From positions 1-64,000 of the forward strand of contig JAJFLO010000409.1 of NCBI GenBank assembly GCA_021772675.1: a DNA stretch of 64,000 nt, given 5' to 3'. The translations under genes were made by a program, and so were the position numbers. Positions within the stretch are counted from its first letter, which is position 1; every line of letters begins with the position of its first letter. This stretch comes from Verrucomicrobiota bacterium. Lineage in GTDB: Bacteria > Verrucomicrobiota > Lentisphaeria > JABSQK01 > JAJFLO01. Under the pieces are notes generated by a model. It ran no database searches. It was given only the letters and a program-made list of their open reading frames with translations, and had not been told where the DNA came from. This document shows positions 47,801 through 59,800 of this stretch, piece after piece.

Positions 47801-50800
47801 CTAATAACCGGAGGTGTGACCTGTTCGCCCGCATTTAGGAAATAGCGTACAGACCTAAGATCCCAGGTTCGATCTTGCTTAGACCGGGATATACTGTCAT
47901 TAACCAGCTTGTAGCCAAAGTTCGGTGCCCAGGTTAAGGACGCCTTAAATTTTTCCATAAGGTCAAGCCATCGAAGCGGATTGGCGAGGACAATCTGTGT
48001 TTTGATCTGTATTTGTTGAATGCCCAGGTAGACATCTTTAAGATGACATGTAAGTATTGGTACAACATGGTCTACCGGTAACCAATTTAAATCGATATCA
48101 TCATGAGAATAGTTATTGACCTGTTGGGCTCCATGAATATGATTTATAATTCCTGAATGAGTTTCCTGAATACATTTGGGAACACCTGTGCTGCCGGATG
48201 TTAGCTGAAAGAATACGATATCGTCTGGTTTTGCATCATTGATATCTGTCGAAGCCGCTAACGTTTTCAATTCATCAATCGCATAGATATTATGCTTAGT
48301 TTTTATCAGCTGTTGGAGATTCGAAATTCCGTCAACCAGATGTCGACTGGTAATGATGGGCGGTTTATCGAGTAAATTCCAAATATTAACTAATTTTTTT
48401 ACAACACTGTTTTCCTCATTGTAGGTGGGAGCAACGGCAACAGTAACAGGAATAAAACCACCCAGTACGCACGCCCAAAAGGTCGAAAAATGATCGCGGA
48501 GAGAATCAATTTGAAGAATTACTTTATCATGAACCTGAAAGCCTTTTGCCTGCAAACCTGCCAGTATGATTTTTGCTTCAACAAGAAGATCTTTATAACT
48601 TTGAAACGACTCATCACCGTCAGATTCGATGTAAACAATTCCTTTATCTGAATACATTTTTACAGTCTGTAATAAGGCCTCTGTCATTGTTTTAGCACTA
48701 TGCTTCGGTAAAACAAGCTCTCCTCCGTCGCTGATAGCCAGAGGTTGTGGCTGGGAACCTTGAAGGAGAATACCCTCCTGTTCAATTTGATTATTCACGT
48801 TGCTACTTTTATCAATTGCAGATTGGTCTGCTATGTCATATTGCCAATCTGGCAATAGCTCAGAGAGATGCACGTGCGATGACGTTCGAGATGTATTTGT
48901 AGTTATAGCCGCAACCTCTTCGACATTACTTATCTGAGTTACCTGACGTTCTAAATCTTCTTTAACCGTCGAATTGATTACGGGCAGTTCATCCAGCGCT
49001 TTATTATCAATAGCACCTTCTGTACTTAAGGGCAGTTGATTCACAAAAACCAGTGCATCTGGAATATTACCTGATGACAATTCAGCCCGCAGATTTTCAT
49101 AAATTTTCTGCTCGGAAAACGGTGCATTGGGAACTATATAGGCAATTCGTGTCGTCTTCTTCTGTGACTCCCGAACACATACCGTACAATTTTTAATGAA
49201 AGACAAGCTCAAAAGTTTATTTCCAATATCAGTATTGGACATTCGTGTCGCCACTTGAGATGCATTGTGATTGAGGGGCACCGGTTGTCTATCCGGAAGC
49301 TTGATAGAAGCAATGTCATTACCAAAACCTTCAATAAATGCGCTCAAAACCCTTTCATACCCCGCATGCATATGCTCAACAGTCGCCCCCTTGAAAAGGT
49401 CCGTATTATATTCCCACATTAACGTTAGTGTTGGTCCCGTCGTAAATGCATGAACACCTAAGTCCCATTTTGCTGTATCTGTTGATGTGAGATCATATTC
49501 AACTGATAAATCTCCGATATCGTCTAAAACAATAGGAAAACTCTGAAGCACAAAAAAGATTTGATAAAGTGGATTCGATCCTACGTCTTTTGTCGAAGTA
49601 ATGGCATCAACCAATTCAGGAAACATAATGTCCGTATTGCGGTGCGCTGCTGTGAGTGTGGCTTGCACCTTATCGATTACGGCCATGCAAGTCATTTCCG
49701 ATCTGATTTGCGTCCGTAATACCAATACATTGGCAAAGTAGCCGATCACATTCTCGATATCCGGATGATTACGGTTTGCGTACGGTGAACCAATGCTAAT
49801 ATCTGTTTTTGCTGTATAAAGGTGAATAAATGTCTTAAACGCTGCTGTTAACAGTACATTCAAAGTAACCTTTTTTTCTTTACTCAGTCGTCTGAGATCT
49901 GCAGCTAATTCCTCTCCCAAAGTAAACTGAATCGTCCTACCATTGAATGTTTGCTGTTGCGGACGCGGATAATCGCTTGGCAATATCGGCGTCGTATCGA
50001 TCCCCCGTAGCTGATCTTTCCAATATGAAATCTGGATATCCCGTGTCGATTTTGCTAGTATGTGACTCGATATATAGGCACCGTACTGAACGGGCAGAAT
50101 TGGCAATTCTGGCGAGCGCTGTTCAGCATATGCAGCGTAAGATTCGAGAATCTCATGAGTCAACAAGACCATCGACCAGGCGTCACCAACGATATGATGA
50201 ACCGTAATTCCAAGTATGTATTCGTCATCTTTATACCGAACAAGAAGAGGACGAACTAATGGACCATCTGCTAATAAAAATGGCGTTTCCCGATGCTTGC
50301 TCAACGTCTTTTCAACAATATCTTCACCATTAGACATATATTGGCTTCTGATATCGAGAATTTCCAGAGGTGTATTTTCCGGAGGCGATATGACCTGATT
50401 CAACTCAGTTTTATTGCTCTTGAATATCGTTCTCAACGATTCGTGTCTGGTAATAACAGCATTGATACTAGATTCAAGATAAGTGGTATTTAGCTTACCG
50501 GTAAACCGTAACTGGAGAGGCATAGTGTACAATGCAGATTGCGGGGTTAAACGGTCCATGAACCAAAGTGCATATTGTAGTGGTCCGGCAGGCCTTGTTT
50601 TAACAGCGGTTTCCAATGGAACTCGTGCTTTTTCTCCATCAATCTTCTCAAACTTGGATTTATCATGATCGACATTTTCATTAGCGTTTGCGATATCGAA
50701 ATCTTCAGGAATATACCCCATGATAGTATCAACTAGTTTTCTGATAGAAAGCGTTGCGTCCACTATCGTATCACGCGGTAAATCAACTCTGTACAATTTG

Positions 50801-53800
50801 ATAATTGTATTGCGCAATCGTGTCATGGCGATTGATTCTACGCCGTAATCCAACAATGCCCTGGCACTATCAATTTCTTTAACATCCATTTTCAAGAGCG
50901 TCGCCGCAGCATGTATAAGGTCATGCCGCAGTTTTGCATTTATTGATTGAATTTCATTATTCGTTGAGTCATCTGAACTCAATCTCGTAGGAGCTGTATT
51001 GACTGATATATGTGCATTCCCGGCAAACTTATGCGGTGTATTTTCAGCTGGCGGAAACCAACATCGTTTTCGTTCGAATGGGTATAATGGCAGCGATATT
51101 CGATTTAGCTTATTTTCCCGTTTAAGCAAAGTCCAGTCAACCGTTACACCTCCAACCCATAAGGCTGCAAGATTCGTCAATGCATTAGCATTTAACGCAG
51201 TCTTAACAAATTCGCGACCAAGATTACCCCCAGTAGCTATCTTTGTCATGCTTGACTCCGACTGAAAATTCCCCATAAATAAATTGTCGATATCGATATT
51301 ATCGTTAAGAAAATGGTTTAGTTTATCGATAAGCTCATCTTTATTATCGGTGATAATTGCCAATCGTTCTTCCAGCGCCTCGCGGCCAACCTGAAGTGTG
51401 TAGGCAAGATTTTGTAAGTTATCAAACTTCGGCGAGCTCAGTCGAGGCGTAATCGGTGAACTGTGATCAGTAAGGAAGGTTTGCAGATTCTTAGCGACTT
51501 CTTTAAGCCGGCCTTTATTTTTAGCCGACAACACTATTAATACGGGTTTTTCTTTTCCAATCTCTGAAACCTGAACCCTGACACCTGAACCCTTTTCTGC
51601 ATATTCCTCCAATATGACGTGTGCATTCGCGCCTCCTGCACCAAAAGAACTGACCGTAGATCGTCTCAGAAACTCCTGTATTTTTCCGTCAATTTTAACA
51701 CGGGGTCGATTCCATTTTGTTAGCGTTTTTTGAATAAATATTGGTGAATTTTCTAAATTAAGATTGGGGTTAAGCGGCTCTGCATTGATAGAAGGAACTA
51801 AGGATTCGTGCATATATTGGAGACAAACCTTTGTTAATTGGGCGATACCAGACGCGGCTTCTAAGTGACCAAGGTTTGACTTTACGGAACCGATAGCACA
51901 GAATTGTTTGTCGCTAGTGTAACGCTCAAATGCCTTCTTAACACCCGTTACTTCAATTGGATCGCCAATCGCAGAACCATTAGCAGCAGCCTCGATATAA
52001 CTAATTGTTCTAGGGTGAATGTTCGCCTTTCCCAATGCATTAAAAATTAGCTTGGCTTGAGCTTCCGGATTCGGCACCGTAAAGGCACCCGTTTTCCCAT
52101 CATGATTGATAGAGGAAGCTTTGATAACAGCATAGATTCGATCTTCATCTCTATGAGCATCGTTTAAGGATTTTAGAAAAACAGCGCCAACGCCCTCCCC
52201 TGGAATATAACCGTCGCCATCACCAAAACTCTTACTCTTATCGCCGGTGCCCAACATTCCAACTTCAGAAAGCGCTTGATATTTACTTGGATGAAGTGTT
52301 AAATTTACACCACCCGCAATCGCAGCAAAACACTCTCCGCTGCGAATGCTTTCACAGGCAAGATGAATTGCCGATAATGACGAGGCGCAGGCTGTATCGA
52401 CGGCCATGCTTGGACCTTGAAAATTAAAAAAATGTGAAATACGATTAGCAATAGACCAATAGGAAGAATTCGATGCTACGCTTCGCAGAAATTGATCACC
52501 GTCTACATCTGAATATTGGCTGTACATAGAACCGACAAATACAGCAACCTCTTTACCGAGATTGGCTGCCAGTCGCGCCAATTCATGACGTGTATATCCT
52601 GCATCCTCTAAACAATGCCATACAATCTCCAGAAATAACCGCTCCTGAGGGTCCATTAGTTCGGCGGCGGATGGAGATATACCAAAAAACAGTGGATCAA
52701 ATTTATCAATATCGTTGATATATCCACCCCATTTGCTATGATTCTTCTCTTCGTTATTCTTATCAGCATCAAAATAGGGTCCATGATCCCAGCGATCATT
52801 GGGAATCTCACTGATACAATTTTGACCGGATTCCAGATTTTTCCAAAATTCTTCAAGATTGTTGGCCATAGGGTATCGCCCCCCTAACCCAATGATTGCG
52901 ATATCCCGCTGATTGTGATTGCCAGAAGTTAATTCAAGAAAGTCTCCAGGTACAGATGTTTCACGCAGTGTATTGGCAGGAGTCGTGGGCTCGGAAAACT
53001 CGTCATTTTTTACAAGCTGATTGACCACGTGACGATTTGGATTAATCCCGAGAAGTTCGGAAAATTTATTGGCATGGTTATTAACGAAATAACCCGTCAA
53101 ATCATCGACCGACTGATACTCGAAAAATAAGGTTTTAGACAGTTGCCCGACGTCACGTTCCAGTTTCTCGATTAAATTGAGAGCTAATACCGACTCAATT
53201 CCATACTTGGTCAAGGACTCTTGAGAATCAATACGTTTGGCCGACATTTGCAACTCATTCGCGATGATCCTCTTAAGATACCCCTCAATACGCTCACCTA
53301 AAACTGTTGTGTCAATATCACCCTCCACGCGATCCACATTGTTATCTGAAATCGGAATGTCGGCAGACAGCGTTTTTAGCTCAACTTGGTTAAGCTGCTC
53401 GAATTTTCGTCTAATTTTTACTGGATCGCCGTAAATTGGAATCAACCTGGTACTAGCATATTCCAGGACTTTATCTAAAATAGCCAGTCCTTCAGATGTT
53501 GTTAACGACATGAGTCCGATTTGCTCATGCCAACGAGAAATTGACTGTTGGCTGGACTTAAAGCCACCATCTTCCCAGTGTGGCCAATTGATGGCAATAC
53601 TGCGCCCGGAGCGATGACCATTTGCTCTTAAATGTTCCCTATAATCAGCAAATTCATCTACAAAACAATTTGCACTTGCATAGTCAGCCTGTCCCGTATT
53701 TCCAAGAATCGACGCAAGTGACGAATACATAATAAAAAAATCCAAAGGCAGATCAACAGTTGCCAGGTCCAGATTCAATGTGCCATAGACCTTGGATGCC

Positions 53801-56800
53801 AAAACACGGGCCGTGCTATCTATTGATTTATTAAGGATGAATTCATCTTCGATGACACCTGCACAGTGGAAAACGCCATCAATCGAACCAAAATGTTCTC
53901 TTCCTTTCTTTAACGCTCCCTTTGTATCCGAATAACGAGTGATATCTGCACCCAAGTATAAAATGTCAGTCCCCTTGTTCTCCAAAATATTAAGCCATAA
54001 TTGTCCCTCCTCGGTCGGTTCAGATCTTCCGATTAATACTAATCGTGCCTGCACTCGCTCAACAAGGTATTCTGACAATAGACGCCCTAAGCCACCTAAC
54101 CCGCCGCTTATTAGATACACACCATTCTGCTTCAGGCATGATGGGGGATGAAAATCAGACGGTGATACCTCAGTAAATGCTTGGATAAACCGTTCGCAAT
54201 CTCGATATCGAACATTTGCTTCCGGAACAGTTCGCCGTTTATATTCATCAAAAACAATAGACAAAATGTGATCTTTAGCATTTTCAAATAAGGCGATTAA
54301 TCGCATTTGCAGATTGGGATTCTCTTCTATCGCAGTCTCTGCATAGCCGCTAAGCATCCGATGCTGGAGTTGAGGGGCCACCGAACTATCAGGATAAACA
54401 TAGAGAATTTGAATGGGAGCGATTGGTCGATTCTTAATCAGTGCCCGGGATAATAGATATATGGCATAGATTCCCCGATTCAAGTGATTATTCAATACCT
54501 GGTGTTGCAATCCGACCCTCTTAGTTTTATTAAAATCGATCGGTTTTAGCGAATGACTCCAAAAGCAAATGATTTGTTCTGGAATTCTTCCATCTTGGCT
54601 AAGCTGATTGAAAAGGGATTGATAGTCCGCCTCTTTAAGGGGATGAATGGTGAAAACAGAGTCACTTACCCGACGAAATTCACGTCCAATTTTGACGAGT
54701 GAAACAGCGACACCATCCGATGCCACATTTGATCCGTTAACGTGCTGAAGGTAGTTTTTGTAAAACGTATCATTATCATCAAGAATCAGTACTGAATTCG
54801 GCCTTTGACAATGTTCCGCTTCATGGTTTTCTGCATTGACATTGATAGCACTCCGTGTCCAATTTGGGCAAAAATAAAGGGTTTCTGCGTATGATGATGA
54901 CGATTGACCCCGATTTTCTCCTTCTGCCTTTACCCGTCTAAAAGCGAATTTATGAAAACGAATCAGTGGCTTTCCGTCTTGGTTAACAACCGTGATATTA
55001 AAAATTTGTAGATCAGAATTTTTCGACGCCCCGTTTCCACTTACGAGTTCAGCATGGGCAAAGCATTGTCTGCTAATCGGTTTGAATATCTCAATCTCCT
55101 CGACTGAAAATGGGAGAAGAAGGGACTTTTCTGGCCCGATATCCAGTGCTGCAACCGTTTGCAGTGAACCGTCCAACAGTGATGGATGTAAACCAAATTG
55201 CCTAAAATCTTTCTCACAATCAGCAGGTAATTCTAAACATGCCAATGCTTCGGTTTGATTTGCATGTATCTCTTGAATTGTTTGAAGTGTTGGTCCAAAA
55301 TGAATGCCCATCATTTCTGAGCGCTGATAATGTTCATTTCCGGAAAATTGAAGTATGCACCGCTGCCTTATCTCGGAGAGGTTCTTTTGATGCCCTAAAG
55401 AATCGTCCTCGTAATGGCCCGTCTTCAATTCTAAATGACCTTTACCATGAATTGTGACACTATCTTCACATTGAGTGTAAATCTGAAAATCCAGGGAGTT
55501 TGTATTCTTATCAAGACGAATAGTCACTTCCTGTGATTCTCCTACAAATCTAAGGGGTTCCAGCCAAACCATATCTTTGATTCGGATAAGTTTTCCCCCA
55601 GCCACATTTATCTCTGCCGCCGCCCGTGCTAATTCTAAATACGCGACACCAGGCAGTATCAATTCATTATTCACGCGGTGATCTCTGACAAAAAATTCAG
55701 AGGCATAGAATTTCCTCACAAGTTGCATAATACCAACCGCTGAATTCTGAGAATCTTTCAACGACCGAAGAGACGCTGAAAAACGTACATTCTCGTCCTG
55801 TTTATTGCTTAATCGCGCTCTGTGCCTTGCACTGAAATTTGAATTATCTGCATTCTCCGGCAACCAACAGCGTTCCTTAGCGAAGGGATATGTTGGTAAA
55901 GATAGTCGCTGATGTTTCCCTGAATCATAAAATAATGACCAATTAACCGGGAAGCCTTCAATCCACTCCCTCATCAGTGTTTTGTGGTTGCCATCACTGA
56001 TTAACTTCTGCACATGAGCAGAATTATCATTGGCATCGAAAGCGCCAGATTTTCTTTTTTTCACATGTCCATGAAAAAGATTTCCATTTGCATCATCTTT
56101 ATTCTCTAGGAAGATTTTAAGGCAGTGCAACAATTCTTCTCGACTGCCTGCATAAACAGCACATCGATATTCCATCGCGACACGCCCTACTTGCAGTGTG
56201 TAAGCGACATTATCTAGAGTCATAACCTCACTCTTTCCAGTCTCAGTATGTGCTTGGAGAAAGTTCTTAAACGCCTGCAAAGTTTCGTGTAGTTGGGCCT
56301 CAGACATCGCCGAAAAAAGAAATATCTTTAACAATCCACGTTCATCTACGGATGGATGCACACGAACTCGGTTATCGACATGTTCCTCTAAAATCACGTG
56401 AACATTAGACCCACCTGCTCCAAACGAGCTTAATCCCGCACGTAAGGGGAATTCCTGCTGCCCCAGTCCAATATCAATACGCGGTCGCTGCCAGGGACTA
56501 AGTTTTTGTTGCACATAGAATGGCGTTTCATCAAATGCAATATTCGGATTGAGAGTCTCAGAGTGTAATGATGGAGCTAGCTGCTCATATTTCATTTGAA
56601 GAAGGATCTTGGTCAGACCTGCAATGCCGGCGGCACCCTCCAGGTGTCCAATATTTGACTTTACCGAGCCGATTGCGCAGTATTGCTTCGTATTTGTGTC
56701 AGGAGAACTATGATCGTTGTTAGTCGTGCTAAACGCCTTACTTAAACCGCTTATCTCAATGGGATCACCAAGAAAAGTTCCCGTACCATGAGCTTCAACG

Positions 56801-59800
56801 TAGCTAATTGTCCGTGCATCTATCTCCGCTTTTTTAATACCTTCGAGAATTAGCTCACCTTGCCGATTTGGATCCGGAACAGTAAAACCATTGCTTTTAC
56901 CCCCATGATTGATAGAAGTTCCCTTAATAGTTGCGTATATATGATCGCCATCATCAAGTGCGCGATGTAACGGTTTCAATAATACCGCGCCAACCCCTTC
57001 ACCGGGAATCATACCATTGGCCTCTTCACCGAAGCTTTGGCATTTTCCGGTTGGAGACAGAAACATGCCATTACTTAACTTGATGTACCGGGATGGATGC
57101 AGTATTAGATGCACGCCACCTGCAATAGCCATACTTGCCTGACCCGTTTTAATACTGTCACATGCCAGATGAAGAGCAGTCAAAGACGCTGAACAGGCTG
57201 TATCTACAGCAATACTTGGTCCGGTGAAATCCAGAAAATATGAAATGCGATTGGCAACGAATGAAAATGTTGACTCCGCCATAAACCAATCGTCATCTCC
57301 CCAGTTATTAAGCGCCAAGTGTTCGTAGGCTCCTGAAATAACGCCCACATAAACACCGATATTTCTCGGCAGTCCCGGCTTTACCAAATTTTCCGGAGTA
57401 TAACCGCTATCTTCAATGGTCTTCCATACAACTTGCAGAAATTGTCTCTGCTGGGGATCCATTGTCGCTGCTTCTTTTGGTGAAATATTAAAAAACAAAG
57501 GATCGAACATTTCGACATCATCAATAAATCCGCCCCATTTCGCGTGGCTTTTATTACGTTTTGTACGATCTTCATCGAAATAATCCTCAAAATCCCAACG
57601 GGTTTTAGGTATTTCAGTTACGCAATCTCGACCCGTTTTTATATTTTCCCAAAATTCATCTAAATCCTTCGCTCCCGGATAGACACCTGCGACGCCGATA
57701 ATAGCGATCGAATCATTATCTGACCGAGATTCGTCTTCTCTTTGAACCGAGTCTATTATTTTAGATTTACGTCCTGAATCCCACGTTGTTTTTTTGCTTT
57801 TCGTGCGACTGTCTAAAACCGAATTATTGTTAAGTTTGGATGGTGAATTCAAGACAGGTGCCTTGACATTCTCTTGATATTTTTGAGCAATAACCGTTAC
57901 CAAATCATGGAGCGTCTTACACTCAAAAAAGAGTGTTGGCTTTAACTTAATTCGATGTAAGGTCGCCATTTTCTTAGAGAGATCAAGGACGGTAATAGAA
58001 TCGAATCCCAGGTCGCTGATGGATAGATCCATTTCAAGGCAATCCTCGGAGACACGAAGGCTTTCTGATAATATCGACCTCAGAAAACCCGCGGCCACAT
58101 CATAAAACTCATCAGAAGATTGAGTCATGTCATGATGAGATGTAAGCGTGTCATTGACATTTTCATGTTCACTAGCCACTGGTCGATATTGCACACCAAT
58201 GTGTTCAACGTTGCTATTGACGATATTTTGCAAAGCCTCGAACCCCAAATCGATGGATAATGGAAGCGCATTTTCGGCTCGTTTCCAAATTTCACGCTCC
58301 AGGGCGGAAAGTTTGTCTGCAAAATTCTGCCACATTGGCCAATTAATCGATATAACCCGGAACGCATAAGAATGACTTTCTGAGATTCCATCTAGGAACG
58401 CATTGGCTGCAGCATAATCGGCACTAAGGCGCAGTCCTTTTTGGGCTGCCTCTGATGAAAAAAGCACGACGAAAGATGTTGATAATGAACCAATATTTTC
58501 TAAAAGATTCAGAGCTCCGAGACATTTAGGCAATATCACAGAGCCCACTTCATATGCATCTTTTTCTATGATTGAGTTCGATACCATTTGGCCAACTGTA
58601 AAGAATACGCCTGACAGATTTACACCCTCCTTCGCCAAACAGTCTATGACTGCTTGAACCTCTAACTCAGAGGTTACATCCATAGGTATGTATCTGATAG
58701 AGTCATTATCCTTAGATGATTTCAGGGATCGGCTGGATATAATCACTTTAGCGTGTTCTTTTGTGACAAGGAAATTCGCAAATTGATTTCCAAGATCTCC
58801 TCCACCAACGATCCAATAGGTACCGCCTTTAGTCATCCGATTTCTTGATTGTAGCTGATCAATTGTCTTCATTCCACGACACCATCGGGTACCATCAGTG
58901 TCATAGCAGACTTCGACATCCCTTAATGAAAATGTTTGTTCTTTCCGACTGATTGCGATGAGTTGTTCTGATGATAGTGATTGCGTAGAATCCAGTCCCT
59001 TTTTAATGTAAATACATTTTCCACGGATATGTTTGAACTCTTTCTGAATGGTATATATGAATCCTGTAATTCCTCTAAAGATCGACTCTGATACAGATTC
59101 ATCTGCCCAAAATTCCAAAAGGTAGTTTGTACGATAATCCTGCAAATTCGACCGTAAAAACGTAATCAAATCCAAAATAATCAATTGTAGGATTTCAGCA
59201 TTATTCTTCAACAATCCTATCTCGAATTTCTTGGCGTTTGGAATGATATCTGTAGTTGAAAGGTTAAAACGAATAACTTCATCGATCTCCGTAGATAGAT
59301 CAATGGTTTCCTGAATTGGAACAGGTTGCCAGCTTGCAACAGTATACTCTAATCTTCCTCCAGCAGCTTGTTTAGCGATCTCTATACCTGGTAATTCTTC
59401 ATTTTCATGCCGAATCTCACGAGCCGTCAATCCCCTTATGGTCACAATTATATTCCCATCATTGTCACAAAAGTCGATGTCAGCCTTGATTACGTCATCA
59501 TCCTTCGAGAAACCGTCACAAAATCTAACATACGAATATCCCGCCCCAGGCAAATGGTCGTAGATCCGGATTTCATCAAGTGCGAATGGCAGGTAAGTTT
59601 TATTCCCGTTACTTGTCCTTGAATCAGAGCAATAAAACGCTAGTAACGGCTGCAGTGCACTATCCAAAACACTGGGATGGAGGTAAAATGAGGATTGCGA
59701 GTCCCGAATGTCTGGAGGCAATATAATTTTGGCTAAGGCCTCTTCCTTTCCTAACCATAATGTTTCGATACCTTGAAAAGATGGGCCATAACAATTACCA

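Noticed and set aside
48150-48230. Amino-acid-activating adenylation domain in P1
   Set aside because: Core motifs ([31 protein letters not shown]) fit acyl-acid ligases better than amino-acid A domains, so no amino-acid specificity was assigned.
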